Shown: positions 10,428 through 21,086, numbered from the stretch's first letter. The stretch: DNA of 64,000 bases from Candidatus Tokpelaia sp. JSC085 (GCA_003331005.1 QENC01000002.1:124001-188000), one strand, 5' to 3'. The notes: generated by a model from the sequence alone, not told the origin. Translations and numbers: made by a program.

Positions 10428-11579
10428 TCATAGAATCTTCACATTGTTCAAAGCTGCTGATATATACATTTCAGGCCGCTTGCGGGTGAGTGAAAGTAGA
10501 CATCCCATCGAAAACGCAACAGCAATTAAAGATGAGCCGCCATAGGAAATGAAGGGCAGGGTTATCCCCTTAGGGGGCATGAGATGTAAATTGACTGCCA
10601 TATTGATAATAGATTGAAACCCGAACAGTATTACAAGACCAGATATTGAGAAACGGGTAAAATCAGTGTGCTGTTTCATAGCAAGAAAAAGGGCACGTAT
10701 GACAATAAAAGCAAACAATGAGATGATTAGTATACAAGGGACAATGCCATACTCTTCAGCTGCAACGGATAAGATAAAATCTGTATGACTATCTGGGATA
10801 ATATATTTCACTGTACCTTCGCCAGGTCCTTTCCCGAACCAGCTCCCATGAATGATTGCTTCCCGACCAGCATCCACCTGGAATGTATCTCCTATTCCCA
10901 TCAGAAAAGCGTTGACGCGTTCAGATACATGATCAAACAGCACATAGAAGCTGAGCACACCAACAATAGCTACTCCGCTTAAAAATAGAAGAAGAATCCA
11001 TGATATACCAGAAAGAATCAAAAAAGCATATCCAGTCATACTAATCAACAGGGTTTGACCAATATCAGGCTCCAATATCAGAAGAGCAGCACAGATAACA
11101 TAGAGTGCTACCGCAAATATATAATATCGTGCACTACTAGTCACGGACTGATTCTGTGCTGCTGCAAGTAGCCATGCCAGAGTCACCATCAGTGCCGGTT
11201 TCATAAATTCAGATGGTTGAATGGTGAATCCCACAAGAGAAATCCAGCGTTTTGATCCCTTAATTTCAAGACCGGTAAACAAAGTGAAGCACAGAAGAAC
11301 GACAGACAAAACAAAAAGAATAAGACATATGCGCCAGATATCACGTAGCGTGAAGCAAGAAACAAAAATCATGACCAAACCCGCCGGCACAGCGTATTGA
11401 ACATGTAATTTTACAAAGTGAAACCCGTCTGTAATATTGATCCTTTTTGCAACAGAAGGGCTCGCTGTGCAAGAAAAAAGCACACCAAGACCTATAAGCA
11501 GGCAACAGGCCACAAAAATGAACCTATCAATGCTCCACCACCAGTTGGCAACAGGTCCATGATCAATACGACTAATCAT
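10428..11579 (-). CDS. ftsW: Septal peptidoglycan polymerase FtsW (SEDS family)
   Basis: FtsW is a SEDS glycosyltransferase that polymerises lipid II at the septum together with FtsI. The 383-residue protein is a chain of about ten hydrophobic segments. SEDS marks include KGSKRWISLVGFTIQPSEFM around 113-132, the extracellular loop with GPGEGTVKYIIPDSHTDFI, and the C-terminal PPKGITLPFISYGGSSLI. It sits between murD and murG on the same strand, the usual place in the cluster. Confidence 0.95.
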   Translation of the reverse strand: MISRIDHGPVANWWWSIDRFIFVACCLLIGLGVLFSCTASPSVAKRINITDGFHFVKLHVQYAVPAGLVMIFVSCFTLRDIWRICLILFVLSVVLLCFTLFTGLEIKGSKRWISLVGFTIQPSEFMKPALMVTLAWLLAAAQNQSVTSSARYYIFAVALYVICAALLILEPDIGQTLLISMTGYAFLILSGISWILLLFLSGVAIVGVLSFYVLFDHVSERVNAFLMGIGDTFQVDAGREAIIHGSWFGKGPGEGTVKYIIPDSHTDFILSVAAEEYGIVPCILIISLFAFIVIRALFLAMKQHTDFTRFSISGLVILFGFQSIINMAVNLHLMPPKGITLPFISYGGSSLIAVAFSMGCLLSLTRKRPEMYISAALNNVKIL

Positions 11580-11623
11580 CTCTTCTCTCCGGATCTAGAT
11601 ATTCCTTTCAGAAATCTAAAAAC

Positions 11624-13018
11624 TCAAAGTGCATGCACAAGTTTACAGAAGGTATCACCACGCACACTGTAATCGGAGAACTGATCAAAACTGGCACATG
11701 CTGGTGAAAAAAGAACAACGGCTTGACCTGTCTTATCAGAAGATGCATCACGGAACGCTTGAGAGACGGCGTTTTCTAGAGTCTCTGATATAATTGCGCT
11801 CGTGGTTTTTCCAATTGTTCTGGCAAAGTCAGCAGCTGCCTCACCGATTAAATATGCTCTTCTGATCCTTGGAAAAAATGTTCGCAATGTGTGAATTCCC
11901 CCCTCTTTTGCTCTTCCTCCGGCAATCCAATAAATGTGAAAAAAGGCCGACAGAGCGGATGCTGTCGCGTCAGCATTAGTGGCTTTGCTGTCATTCACAA
12001 AAAGTACATCTCCCTTTTGAGCAATCGCTTCCATACGATGTGGCAACCCCTTGAAGGAAGCAATGGATGCGTTTAACATTGCGGATTCTATTCCTAATAG
12101 ATCACAGCATGCAAGAGCAGCCAACGTATTTTGTGCATTGTGCCGTCCGCGAAGGGATGAGATTCCTGCCAGAGAAGCTAGTACTTCAGACTGCCCATTT
12201 ACTGCGCGAAGGAGCGTTGTATTTTCAGAAAAATAGCCCTCTTTTAAAGGACCACGAGTTGTAATGGGCAGCCCAGTTTTGCCATTAGCTTTTAGGAATT
12301 TATAGATCCGAGAGCACAGCATATCCTCAATACCGATGATCATTTTATCTGCTGTAGCTACCAGTCTTTGCTTGATTGCCGCATAATACTCAAAACTGCC
12401 GTGGCGTTCTATATGATCCGGTGTAAGATTCAGCAAAATCCCAACCGTAGAATTCACTGATGATGTCAGATCAATCTGGTAGGACGAACATTCAATAACA
12501 TAGAAGCGCCGTTCCGTAAATGGTGCGAGTGATAAAATCGCTACACCTATATTACCGCCGATCTGAACATCACAACCTGCTTTTTGCAATAAGTGACCAA
12601 TCAGGGCTGTTGTCGTCGATTTTCCATTCGTCCCTGTTATCGCAATAAAAGGGCAGCTGCCAGGACTCAAATTCCTACGGTTCAGAAATTCCTTCCGTTC
12701 GCGCACAAAAAGCTCAATATCACCAATAATCTCTACATTATGTGCTGTTGCCAGTGCTACAGACCAATGCGGTTTCGGATATCTAAGTGCTATACCAGGA
12801 GCAAGTACAAGCGCAGAGATATCTTCCCAAGATATCATACGTAGATCTTTGGCGATAAATCCCTGTTCATGAGCCTGTTTAATAGAAAAGGCATCGTCAT
12901 CCCACACGACAACGTCTGCCCCCCCCGCCACAAGCGCTGCAGCTGTTGACAGACCAGATCTGCCAAGACCGAACAGCGCTATTTTTTTTCCGAAGAAAGA
13001 AAAAACCGGTATCATCAT
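11624..13018 (-). CDS. murD: UDP-N-acetylmuramoylalanine--D-glutamate ligase MurD
   Basis: MurD adds D-glutamate to UDP-MurNAc-L-Ala in the cytoplasm. The protein is 464 residues. It shows the N-terminal nucleotide fold ALFGLGRSGLSTA, the P-loop ITGTNGKSTTT (about 128-137), LNLTPDHIERHGS, LPHRMEAI, the C-terminal NDSKATNADAT segment and LFSPACASFDQF. The start is MM, with the second Met three bases on as an equal alternative. It begins one base after the mraY stop, suggesting coupling. Confidence 0.95.
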   Translation of the reverse strand: MMIPVFSFFGKKIALFGLGRSGLSTAAALVAGGADVVVWDDDAFSIKQAHEQGFIAKDLRMISWEDISALVLAPGIALRYPKPHWSVALATAHNVEIIGDIELFVRERKEFLNRRNLSPGSCPFIAITGTNGKSTTTALIGHLLQKAGCDVQIGGNIGVAILSLAPFTERRFYVIECSSYQIDLTSSVNSTVGILLNLTPDHIERHGSFEYYAAIKQRLVATADKMIIGIEDMLCSRIYKFLKANGKTGLPITTRGPLKEGYFSENTTLLRAVNGQSEVLASLAGISSLRGRHNAQNTLAALACCDLLGIESAMLNASIASFKGLPHRMEAIAQKGDVLFVNDSKATNADATASALSAFFHIYWIAGGRAKEGGIHTLRTFFPRIRRAYLIGEAAADFARTIGKTTSAIISETLENAVSQAFRDASSDKTGQAVVLFSPACASFDQFSDYSVRGDTFCKLVHAL

Positions 13019-13019
13019 T

Positions 13020-14087
13020 TTATCGCAGGTTCAATGTTGCCAGACCGATCAAGGCAAAAATGATAGAAATAATCCAGAACCGAATAACAATCTGACTTTC
13101 CGTCCATCCTTTTTTTTCAAAGTGATGATGAATTGGTGCCATCAGAAAAAAACGCTCTCCTGTTATCCTAAAGAAACCGACCTGAATAACAACTGACAAA
13201 GTTTCTATAACAAAAACACCACCGATAACGATCAGAAAAATTTCATGCTTTGTGGCTACAGCAATCGTACCAAGTAATCCACCAAGAGAAAGCGACCCTG
13301 TATCACCCATAAAAATTGCTGCAGGTGGTACATTAAACCACAAAAAACCAAGTCCTGCACCAACCACAGCACCAAGAAGAACGGTCAACTCACCTATGCC
13401 ATGCACATGGTACATCTGTAGATAATCAGACAAGACCGCATTACCAGCAAGATAGGCAATAAGTGCAAACGAGGCAGACGCAACCATTACAGGCACAATC
13501 GCCAAGCCATCCAATCCATCGGTAAAATTAACCGCGTTGCTTGTCCCGACAATGACAAAAGCAGCAAAGGGGACGAATAATAGCCCGATATTTAACATAT
13601 GGTTAAAAAAAGGGAATGAAAGTCCTGATGAATCTATACCCATGATGATAAAAGCAGCAATGGCAGCGATCAGAAATTCCAGACAAATGCGCATTCTACC
13701 CGAGAACCCCTTATGACTTTGCTGTGTTACTTTGAGATAATCATCATAAAACCCGATTATACCAAAGACGAGTGTAACAGTGAGAACAACCCAGAAATAT
13801 ATGTTGAATAGATTACACCACAGTAGTCCGGATATCATCACACTGCTCAAAATTATAAGACCACCCATAGTTGGCGTACCAGCTTTCTTCAAGTGTGTTC
13901 GTGGCCCATCCGCGCGGATGGGCTGACCTCTTCCCTGAAGGTTGGAAAGCAACACAATAATATGTGGTCCACATAGAAAAACAATGATAAGTGAGGTTAT
14001 CATCGCCGCGCCGGTACGACATGTAATATGATGGAATATGCGAACCTCTGGCAGATAGTTGGATAAAGCCGAAAGAAACATATACAT
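13020..14087 (-). CDS. mraY: Phospho-N-acetylmuramoyl-pentapeptide transferase MraY
   Basis: MraY moves phospho-MurNAc-pentapeptide from UDP to undecaprenyl phosphate, forming lipid I in the inner membrane. The 355-residue protein has about ten membrane segments. Conserved loops include [18 protein letters not shown] with the Asp pair, [26 protein letters not shown] and [12 protein letters not shown]. The ATG at 14087 ([10 protein letters not shown]) matches the family start; the open frame goes back to a GTG at 14126. It lies between murF and murD on the same strand. Confidence 0.95.
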   Translation of the reverse strand: MYMFLSALSNYLPEVRIFHHITCRTGAAMITSLIIVFLCGPHIIVLLSNLQGRGQPIRADGPRTHLKKAGTPTMGGLIILSSVMISGLLWCNLFNIYFWVVLTVTLVFGIIGFYDDYLKVTQQSHKGFSGRMRICLEFLIAAIAAFIIMGIDSSGLSFPFFNHMLNIGLLFVPFAAFVIVGTSNAVNFTDGLDGLAIVPVMVASASFALIAYLAGNAVLSDYLQMYHVHGIGELTVLLGAVVGAGLGFLWFNVPPAAIFMGDTGSLSLGGLLGTIAVATKHEIFLIVIGGVFVIETLSVVIQVGFFRITGERFFLMAPIHHHFEKKGWTESQIVIRFWIISIIFALIGLATLNLR

Positions 14088-14180
14088 AACGGGAAAATGA
14101 CTCTCTATAGAATAAATTCTGTACACTACACTGATCAGACAAAAATTTCATAAACAGATCATATCAAGACCCTTGATGGC

Positions 14181-15623
14181 CTACAATGAGAATCCCAGGT
14201 TCTTGTCTGCAATTGGTCTGTATCGCTCAAGCAGGGCAGTCACAATATGTGAGAACCCAACACCATTTGATGATTTAACCATCACAGCATCTCCAGCATG
14301 GAGATGATCCAAAAGTAGTGGCAAAAGATCTGACGCTACTTCACGATAATACACCTGTAAATCATCATGCAAAATATCCGCAAGATATTTCATCGCATGC
14401 CCACCTAAGAAGGCAATCTGAATACCTGAATCACGCACTGGACCTGCGAGGTTTTCATGTGCCTCGCGTGACAAACGTCCAAGCTCTAACATATCACCAA
14501 GTACGGCGATCCGCCGGCCAGAGTCCCCAGTACTACTCTTACCAAGCAAAGAAAGTCCAGCCTGCATTGAGACAGGATTTGCATTGTAGCTCTCATCAAT
14601 CAGCAGAAACGTGCCACCAGATGGCAATGCCAACCTGTATCGCGCCCCTCGTCCGTTAACAGGCCTAAAATCCTGTAACGCAAGTGCTATTCGCTCAATA
14701 TCAATATTAAGAACATCAGCTATACCTAAAACAGCAAGCATATTCTGCACCATATGGTACCCTGGCGCACTTCTTCTGATCATTGTTTTCTTACGGCCAA
14801 GATTGGCCTGAAAGCAAGCATAATCTTCATGCAGCTGTACATCCAGAAGACGATAATCTGCTCTGATCGCTTCACCGTATGATACAACATGGGTTATACC
14901 AGCTGCATACGCTTTTTTTTCCATATAAGAAAACAGCGGATCATCTGCATTGAGCAAAGCTGTTCCACCAAGTAACACCCCTTCAAAAATTTCTGCCTTA
15001 GCGGTAGCAATGGCTTCAATACTGTTAAAATGTTCTAAATGAGCTGCCCCAATACGGGTTATGACGACCACATCCGGGGCAACTAACTTCACAAGTGACC
15101 GGATTTCATTTTTATGATTCATGCCAATTTCGAAAACACCGAAATGCGTATCAGCAGGCATGCAAGCCAGCGTTATAGGGACTCCCCAGTGGTTGTTAAA
15201 TGATGCTGCATTGGCATGCACTCTACCAATACATGAGAATGCATGTCGTATGGCTTCCTTTGTAGTCGTTTTGCCGACAGATCCTGTAACGGCAATAATT
15301 CGCGCACGACACCGTGCACGTGCTGCTGTCGCTAACCTACTAAGTGCAGACAGCACATTATCAACAATGACAAGTGGTACACTGATTTTTTGCAAGGTTC
15401 TGATATTATCCTTTGCTATGATAATAACACTGGCACCTTTTTCAGCTGCCTCTGGAGCAAAATCATGACCGTCGAAGCGATGACCCCGAATGGCAAAAAA
15501 TGCATCCCCCCTTTTCAAGGTGCGTGTGTCAATAGAAATTCCTGTAATATCCTCGTGCAGGGGGTTGATTCCACTGCCTCCAAGAGCGTTGAAAAATGCG
15601 CATCTTTTCCATAAGATACTCAT
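14181..15623 (-). CDS. murF: UDP-MurNAc-tripeptide--D-alanyl-D-alanine ligase MurF
   Basis: MurF attaches D-Ala-D-Ala to the UDP-MurNAc tripeptide, the last cytoplasmic precursor step. The product is 480 residues. It has the N-terminal substrate domain (DSR-like [20 protein letters not shown]), the P-loop [12 protein letters not shown] (about 112-123), [22 protein letters not shown] and [11 protein letters not shown] near the end. The ATG at 15623 overlaps the murE stop in an ATGA arrangement and gives MSILW, close to MSFLW of rhizobial homologues; an ATG three codons upstream is possible. Confidence 0.95.
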   Translation of the reverse strand: MSILWKRCAFFNALGGSGINPLHEDITGISIDTRTLKRGDAFFAIRGHRFDGHDFAPEAAEKGASVIIIAKDNIRTLQKISVPLVIVDNVLSALSRLATAARARCRARIIAVTGSVGKTTTKEAIRHAFSCIGRVHANAASFNNHWGVPITLACMPADTHFGVFEIGMNHKNEIRSLVKLVAPDVVVITRIGAAHLEHFNSIEAIATAKAEIFEGVLLGGTALLNADDPLFSYMEKKAYAAGITHVVSYGEAIRADYRLLDVQLHEDYACFQANLGRKKTMIRRSAPGYHMVQNMLAVLGIADVLNIDIERIALALQDFRPVNGRGARYRLALPSGGTFLLIDESYNANPVSMQAGLSLLGKSSTGDSGRRIAVLGDMLELGRLSREAHENLAGPVRDSGIQIAFLGGHAMKYLADILHDDLQVYYREVASDLLPLLLDHLHAGDAVMVKSSNGVGFSHIVTALLERYRPIADKNLGFSL

Positions 15624-17062
15624 TTTCCACATGCCATTAATGCTGCGTGTGCTTCAGTATAATCAGAAAAAGGAACAAGCTGATTACCGATAATCTGGCC
15701 TGTTTCATGACCCTTTCCGGCAACAATCAATGTATCGCCACTTTCTAACATTGATACTGCCTTGTAGATTGCCTGACTGCGGTCCCCTATTTCAAGTGCC
15801 CCAGCTGCACCGATTAAAATCTGCCTACGGATTACAGCTGGATTTTCTGTACGTGGATTGTCATCACTGACAATAACCACATCTGCAAGGCTTGCTGCTA
15901 TCCTCCCCATGATGGAGCGCTTGTTCTTGTCGCGATCACCACCACAGCCAAAAACCAAAATAATCCTTCCCTTCGTAAAGGATCGCATGGATTTCAGAAC
16001 ATTTTCCAAAGCATCAGGCTTATGGGCGTAATCAACATAGATAGGCGCGCCAGTATGGGTTATTCCTATGAGATCCAACCGTCCGGGAGGACATTGAAGC
16101 CGCTCCAGTGATCTAAAAACTGCAGCGGGTGTTTCCCCAGTAGCAATGGCAAGGCCAGCGGCCACTGCAGCATTAGCCACCTGAAAATTACCGATAAACG
16201 GCAGCATAACTTCATAGAATTTTCCATCAAACTCAAACTCGGCATATTGACGAAAACGTTCTTGTTCTACTTGTTTGATCCTGATAAATTCGCCTTTTCG
16301 TCCCACAGTCAGTACATCATGTCTTTCACGTCGTATATGCTCAATTACTTCATCCGAATATTTATTATCAGCATAAACAATTGCTGGAGCTTCTCGAGGC
16401 AATAAAGTGTCAAAAAGCCGCATTTTAGCCTTGAAATAATCATTAAAAGTGACATGATAATCTATATGATCCCAGCTAAGATTAGTAAAAACCGCTGCTG
16501 CAAGACGTACACCATCAAGCCGCCGCTGGTCAATACCGTGTGAAGAGGCTTCCATAGCTACATGTGTCACACCTTTCCTGGACAGTTCTCCTAGAAAACG
16601 GTGCAGTTCGATCGGTCCAGGTGTCGTCAATGAACCATATTTTAAATAATTTGGCGCAATCACACCGATTGTCCCGATGCTTGCAGCAGCAAAACCAGTC
16701 TCCCCCCAGATCTGTCGTATAAAAGAAACGACAGATGTTTTTCCACTTGTCCCGGTAACAGCTGTCACAATTTCTGGCTGAAAACGGTAAAACCGCGCTG
16801 CAGCTACAGCCAATGTATGGCGGATATCACTGACCTCTACCACTGGGATAGACACACCTCGTATAGATGATCCCGTTTCAGCAATAATCGCTACCGCTCC
16901 TTTTTTTTCTGAATCAGCCGCATACAAACAACCATCAGCAGCGTTTCCTTTTAAGGCAAAGAATACAGAACCAGCTGATACCTGTCGTGAGTCATCCGTA
17001 ATATTAGTCACCCTGAGTGCAGGAAGATTATCCGTCATTTCTATCAGTTCAGCCAGCTTCAT
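15620..17062 (-). CDS. murE: UDP-MurNAc-dipeptide--meso-diaminopimelate ligase MurE
   Basis: MurE adds the third stem amino acid. The protein is 480 residues with [17 protein letters not shown] near the start, the P-loop [11 protein letters not shown] (about 102-112), [12 protein letters not shown], and the motif DNPR at 401-404. That motif is diagnostic for enzymes that choose meso-diaminopimelate, the usual Gram-negative wall. [11 protein letters not shown] follows. It overlaps murF by 4 bp and lies 36 bp after ftsI, so ftsI-murE-murF are probably co-translated from one mRNA. Confidence 0.96.
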   Translation of the reverse strand: MKLAELIEMTDNLPALRVTNITDDSRQVSAGSVFFALKGNAADGCLYAADSEKKGAVAIIAETGSSIRGVSIPVVEVSDIRHTLAVAAARFYRFQPEIVTAVTGTSGKTSVVSFIRQIWGETGFAAASIGTIGVIAPNYLKYGSLTTPGPIELHRFLGELSRKGVTHVAMEASSHGIDQRRLDGVRLAAAVFTNLSWDHIDYHVTFNDYFKAKMRLFDTLLPREAPAIVYADNKYSDEVIEHIRRERHDVLTVGRKGEFIRIKQVEQERFRQYAEFEFDGKFYEVMLPFIGNFQVANAAVAAGLAIATGETPAAVFRSLERLQCPPGRLDLIGITHTGAPIYVDYAHKPDALENVLKSMRSFTKGRIILVFGCGGDRDKNKRSIMGRIAASLADVVIVSDDNPRTENPAVIRRQILIGAAGALEIGDRSQAIYKAVSMLESGDTLIVAGKGHETGQIIGNQLVPFSDYTEAHAALMACGK

Positions 17063-17098
17063 ATTCTGCCTCTTCCAACCAATGCAAGATCGTACGTC

Positions 17099-18802
17099 CT
17101 AACTCCCCGAACCGATAGCAAATACTGATATATCTTCTTCGTTAAAATCCGGGACAATTCCAAGAAAGCTTGCCGATCGGCGAATGATGTTAGCAGTCAC
17201 TGGTGCAGCATTAAAAGCTGCTGTCGCAGAATGCAAACCTTTCTCAGGCTGAGGCTCGTCAATCATGGTCAAAACAATATAGGAGGGATTATCCATCGGA
17301 AAGGCTGCTACAAATGTATTAAATTTCTTTTTTTTCGAGTATCTGCCATTCACGACCTTTTCCGCAGTCCCTGTTTTTCCGCCAATACGATAACCTCTAA
17401 CAGCAGCTCGACGGCCAGAGCCAATCTCGGTATTTAACCTGTATAGGTAGCGCATATCACGACTTGTTTCAGATTCGATAACACGGACCCTATGTAACGG
17501 AGGACCCTCTTCACGCCGGAACAGAAAGGTTGGCTTAATTAACATGCCTCCGTTCATGAGGGAAGCTACACCTACAGCAACCTGCAACGGTGTCGTCATC
17601 ATTCCATGACCAAAAGCGATGGTCATGGAATGAACTTTCTTCCATATATGTGGCTCAATAGGATGAGCTATTTCAGGTAATTCTGTCATCATCCGGTCAA
17701 GTAATCCCATCCTCTTCAGAAAAGCGCGATGGCTGGTAATCCCAACAGCATCCGCCTCTATGCCCGAACCGATATTAGAAGAATAGATAAAAACCTCCCA
17801 AAGAGCGAGAGGCCGGTTTTTCCCATGAAAATCATGAATAGTTTGATGACCGAAACGTAAAGGTTTCGAAACATCAATGATTGTATCAAGCTGAAACAAA
17901 CCGGAATCAAGTGCCATCGCCGTTGTAAAACTCTTCATGATCGATCCCATTTCAAATGTACCAGCTGTCATACGATTCAGCCGATCGCTTTCTAGTACAT
18001 TAAACGGATTATTGGGATCGAAATCCGGCAGTGATGCCATGGCCATTACTTCACCGGTTTTGATATTCAGTACAACTGCTCCGGCAGCAAGCGCCTTATA
18101 ACGTTGCATGGCTTTTTCCAGTTCATCGTGCATGATCGTCTGTACGCGTATATCGACAGCAAGAACTACTGGAGCAAGAGATGATGGCGTGGCGAGACCA
18201 GCAGCCAGCAAATCGCTAAAACCAGCTTGATCAATATATTTTTCCATACCGGCAATGCCCTGATTATCAATATTGACAAGTCCAAGAATATGAGAGAGCG
18301 TTTCCCCGCTGAGGTAGAAGCGGCGTTGTTCTGTTCTGAACCCAATACCAGGAATGCCAAGCCTCATGATTTCTGCTTTCTGTCTTGGTGTCAAACCCCG
18401 CTTAACCCAAATAAAGCTGGCCTTGCGCTTTAGCTTCCGCAAAATCTCATCTTGATCAAGATCAGGAAGGACCGTTGATAGAAGCTCAATCATCTCATAG
18501 GCGTCAACAACGCGATGTGGCTCGGCAAAAAGCGAATAAATCTTGATATTAGTTGCCAGCAACTGCCCGTTGCGGTCCACGATATCTGGACGGACTGCTA
18601 TATTACTTTGATGACTTTTGGTAAACCCTTGCACCTTCTCGATCTCACTGTTCCGGCATCCATATTGAACAAGCCTTGCAACCATGACCGTATAAAGAAG
18701 AAAAAAAAAGCAGATCACCATGATAAAACGCCAGCGTATCTTTTCTGAATGTGCACGTCCTTTTTGCATCAGCTCAAATCGTGAAAGTGGTTTCATCGCC
18801 AT
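17099..18802 (-). CDS. ftsI: Septal transpeptidase FtsI (penicillin-binding protein 3)
   Basis: FtsI is the class B penicillin-binding protein that cross-links septal peptidoglycan in the periplasm. The 567-residue protein has a cytoplasmic start, one membrane segment at about 26-42, a PBP dimerisation domain (IAVRPDIVDRNGQLLATN near 68) and a transpeptidase domain. Its active-site motifs are S287-x-x-K290 (GSIMK), S341-S-N and K476-T-G (GGKTGTAEK). All catalytic motifs are present. A GGAAGGGA ribosome site precedes the start. It lies between ftsL and murE. Confidence 0.95.
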   Translation of the reverse strand: MAMKPLSRFELMQKGRAHSEKIRWRFIMVICFFFLLYTVMVARLVQYGCRNSEIEKVQGFTKSHQSNIAVRPDIVDRNGQLLATNIKIYSLFAEPHRVVDAYEMIELLSTVLPDLDQDEILRKLKRKASFIWVKRGLTPRQKAEIMRLGIPGIGFRTEQRRFYLSGETLSHILGLVNIDNQGIAGMEKYIDQAGFSDLLAAGLATPSSLAPVVLAVDIRVQTIMHDELEKAMQRYKALAAGAVVLNIKTGEVMAMASLPDFDPNNPFNVLESDRLNRMTAGTFEMGSIMKSFTTAMALDSGLFQLDTIIDVSKPLRFGHQTIHDFHGKNRPLALWEVFIYSSNIGSGIEADAVGITSHRAFLKRMGLLDRMMTELPEIAHPIEPHIWKKVHSMTIAFGHGMMTTPLQVAVGVASLMNGGMLIKPTFLFRREEGPPLHRVRVIESETSRDMRYLYRLNTEIGSGRRAAVRGYRIGGKTGTAEKVVNGRYSKKKKFNTFVAAFPMDNPSYIVLTMIDEPQPEKGLHSATAAFNAAPVTANIIRRSASFLGIVPDFNEEDISVFAIGSGS

Positions 18803-18847
18803 GACCCCACTTCCCTTCCATCTCTCTCCTTTTCCTGGAAAAACTAT

Positions 18848-19201
18848 CTATCTATGACCTATCCTCGGGGCGACAAGTGCAGCTCTATTTCTAATAATAT
18901 TCTGAACAGTCCCAAGCTCAGGAATATCTGTGACCTTGATCATCTGCCAAGGTTCAATAATCTGTAAGCCAAGTTGGTCCTTATATTGTGCGGTCAGAGA
19001 CTGAATCCGCGCAGGTTGTGTCAGCAGTGCCCAATCAGTACGGAGTAGACTGATGGTATCCTTTTCTTCTGCGATCTGCCGTTCAAGCTGCCAAACCTCA
19101 CGATAACATTTTTGAGCTTCATATTTAATCTTATAGGTCACCACTGCAGCACATATCATGATAGCGATAAAAACAAGATCTCCTGTTCGGAAAACAATCA
19201 T
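18848..19201 (-). CDS. ftsL: Cell division protein FtsL
   Basis: FtsL is a small bitopic divisome protein that acts with FtsB and FtsQ to activate FtsW/FtsI. The product is 117 residues: one membrane segment at about 8-26 (GDLVFIAIMICAAVVTYKIK), a short coiled coil with EVWQLERQIAEEKDTISLLRTDW, and a periplasmic tail containing LTQPARIQSLTAQYKDQLGL, typical of alphaproteobacterial FtsL. The ATG at 19201 overlaps the rsmH stop in an ATGA arrangement. A much longer open frame (to 19390) lies over rsmH and is not the true start. Confidence 0.9.
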   Translation of the reverse strand: MIVFRTGDLVFIAIMICAAVVTYKIKYEAQKCYREVWQLERQIAEEKDTISLLRTDWALLTQPARIQSLTAQYKDQLGLQIIEPWQMIKVTDIPELGTVQNIIRNRAALVAPRIGHR

Positions 19202-20199
19202 GTTCCAACCCCTTCGAAAGATGCAAGAGATGTAAAGGTTGGCAACGCAAATATTACTGGATCGGCTTTCCATGCCGGTTCTCCCGTGCGAATGCCGACC
19301 CGTAATTTCGCAGAACGTGCCCGCCGATTTCGAATCACTTCCTCCTTGCATGGTACAATGACCCCTTTTTTGAAAACAGAGATAAAACACGGAGGTCTTG
19401 TCGCAAGACTGGGGGGTAAATACCGTGAAAAGGATTGAACGCCCGCACGATCAATGAAAAAGCGTTTGACTATACGGTCTTCAAGGGAATGAAAGGTAAC
19501 AATTGCAAGCCTGCCATGGGGCTTCAATATCCTTTCAGCAGCAAACAGCGCACGGGCCAACTCTCCCAGTTCATCATTAACATAAATACGCAAGGCTTGA
19601 AAAACGCGCGTGGCCGGATGAATCGTCCCGGGCTTGTATGTTATAAGCTTTTTTATCGCTTTTGCCAGATCACCCGTACGGGTAAAAGGTTCTTTTTTTC
19701 TGCGAGAATCAATCATACGGGCGATGCGTTTAGCATGTTTTTCTTCACCTAAAAATCTGAAAATTCGTGCAAGATCACTGCTGTCCATATGATTAATTAC
19801 AGTTGCTGCAGTCACCCCCTTTTTTGACATACGCATGTCAAGCGGCCCATCCTTGAGAAACGAAAAACCTCGCTCAGCCTGATCAATCTGCATAGAAGAA
19901 ACACCAACATCGAGAACTATGGCATCTGGTGATACTGTCGTTACCATATCAAGCTGTGAAAACAGCGTTTCAATGATTTCAAAACGTCCTTTAGCACTCT
20001 CAACCAGTGCACGAGCATTCCGCACGGCATTTGGATCGCGGTCAATACCGATAACACGGGAGCCCCGTCTTATAAATTCGCGTGAATAGCCCCCATCTCC
20101 AAATGTACCATCAATGATCAGCGCTCCTTCAAGGACATCCAGACTTGCAATAACTTTATCAAGCATGACTGGTATATGCTGATCGCCTGTCTTCTTCAT
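19198..20199 (-). CDS. rsmH: 16S rRNA (cytosine(1402)-N(4))-methyltransferase RsmH
   Basis: RsmH (MraW) methylates C1402 of 16S rRNA in the decoding centre using S-adenosylmethionine. The 333-residue protein shows HIPVMLDKVIASL, the SAM-binding IDGTFGDGGYSREF (about 29-42), VLDVGVSSMQIDQAERGFSF, GPLDMRM, and the C-terminal FHSLEDRIVKRFF motif. The ATG at 20199 is preferred over an in-frame TTG at 20214. It is the first gene of the dcw cluster here: the usual upstream gene mraZ is missing, and a 332-bp non-coding stretch follows instead. Confidence 0.95.
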   Translation of the reverse strand: MKKTGDQHIPVMLDKVIASLDVLEGALIIDGTFGDGGYSREFIRRGSRVIGIDRDPNAVRNARALVESAKGRFEIIETLFSQLDMVTTVSPDAIVLDVGVSSMQIDQAERGFSFLKDGPLDMRMSKKGVTAATVINHMDSSDLARIFRFLGEEKHAKRIARMIDSRRKKEPFTRTGDLAKAIKKLITYKPGTIHPATRVFQALRIYVNDELGELARALFAAERILKPHGRLAIVTFHSLEDRIVKRFFIDRAGVQSFSRYLPPSLATRPPCFISVFKKGVIVPCKEEVIRNRRARSAKLRVGIRTGEPAWKADPVIFALPTFTSLASFEGVGT

Positions 20200-20531
20200 A
20201 ATTATGCCTGCCAAACTATAACCCTTGATCTTGTCTCTACCCTACCTATTATTGCCAAAACATGCTTAATAGCAGAATGTGTATTCATCATATTGTGATT
20301 CACTCTCACTGTTGAGACCAAACTGTTGAGACCAAATTGAGTATAGCCTACCATACACAGGCTTCCTTTTTATCAGTAATGTTAAAGAAATTCATCCAAG
20401 AAGAACAAGAAGAATTAAAAAGGGAATATGCGATAAATACTTCGCAAAGGAATGCTTATCCTATTACCTTCACCTTCTTGCTGCACAGCAGGTCTCCCAC
20501 CGTATAATAAATAAAAACGAAACAAGTAAAA
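20200..20531. other. Upstream region of the dcw cluster, mraZ missing
   Basis: This non-coding stretch lies between rsmH and the tRNA-Asn gene, both on the minus strand. The promoter of the dcw cluster should be here. Two head-to-tail copies of a 14-bp unit (ACTGTTGAGACCAA on the plus strand) occupy 20308-20335. No MraZ-like reading frame or remnant was recognised on either strand. Confidence 0.5.
20308..20335. repeat. Two tandem 14-bp repeats upstream of rsmH
   Basis: The unit ACTGTTGAGACCAA occurs twice without a gap, about 110-135 bp before the rsmH start. On the minus strand it reads TTGGTCTCAACAGT, twice. Direct repeats are the known form of the MraZ operator in other bacteria, but those are GTGGG boxes with shorter spacing, and mraZ is not here. 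An operator role is therefore a guess. Confidence 0.5.
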
Positions 20532-20606
20532 TGGCTCCCTGGGCCGGATTCGAACCAGCGACCAACCGGTTAACAGCCGGTTGCTCTACCGCTGAGCTAC
20601 CAGGGA
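20532..20606 (-). tRNA. tRNA-Asn (anticodon GUU)
   Basis: A full cloverleaf reads on the minus strand. The acceptor stem is TCCCTGG paired with CCAGGGA, the D-loop contains AGCTCAGCGGTAGAGC, the anticodon stem-loop CCGGCTGTTAACCGG carries GTT, the T-arm contains GGTTCGAATCC, and the encoded 3' end is GCCA. The length is 75 nt including CCA. Confidence 0.97.
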
Positions 20607-20734
20607 AAAAGAGACCCAATATATTATATTATAGCAAATGAAAAATCAGTTTGCCAAGGGGAGAATAATATATTACTTTTGAAAAGACACTACTAGTCAA
20701 GATTATTCTGAAATGCAGCCTAAAGAGGCAGAAT

Positions 20735-21025
20735 TTGGATAACAAGAAAACAAAAAACACAGTCAGAATCTTGGGCAAGAGACTGTCTCTTCCTCGTTCT
20801 CTTCCAATGCGTCGATTCGTTGGTGGGACCTTTGTTCTTGGTGGGCTTCTGGGCTTTTTGCCTATTTTGGGGTTCTGGATGCTACCCATTGGCCTTATGA
20901 TCTTATCCCGTGACTCGCCATGGCTTCGGCGTTTTCGCCGTAGAGCTGAAGTCAGGGTTCTGCGTCGCTGGCAGGCAAATCATTACAGGAGAAAATTGAG
21001 GAGACTATCTGTTCGTGCGACTTGA
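20735..21025 (+). CDS. Small conserved-looking membrane protein of unknown function
   Basis: The 96-residue product is strongly basic at both ends, with a central hydrophobic hairpin at about 28-57 (GGTFVLGGLLGFLPILG, then MLPIGLMILS). A tail rich in Arg and Trp follows (PWLRRFRRRAEVRVLRRW). Rhizobia have similar small proteins with the GFLPILGFWM(I/L)PLGL core, of unknown role, so it is probably real. The start is TTG at 20735 behind an AGAGG site; no good ATG precedes the hydrophobic part. It lies between two tRNA genes and is transcribed toward tRNA-Cys. Confidence 0.65.
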   Translation: MDNKKTKNTVRILGKRLSLPRSLPMRRFVGGTFVLGGLLGFLPILGFWMLPIGLMILSRDSPWLRRFRRRAEVRVLRRWQANHYRRKLRRLSVRAT

Positions 21026-21086
21026 CCTCATCACTTCTTTTACCTAATGGAGTGAGGGACGGAGGTATATGGTAAAGATATTAAGA

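Noticed and set aside
19202..19390. FtsL with a 63-residue N-terminal extension
   Set aside because: The extra part lies inside rsmH in another frame; the ATGA overlap start gives a normal FtsL.
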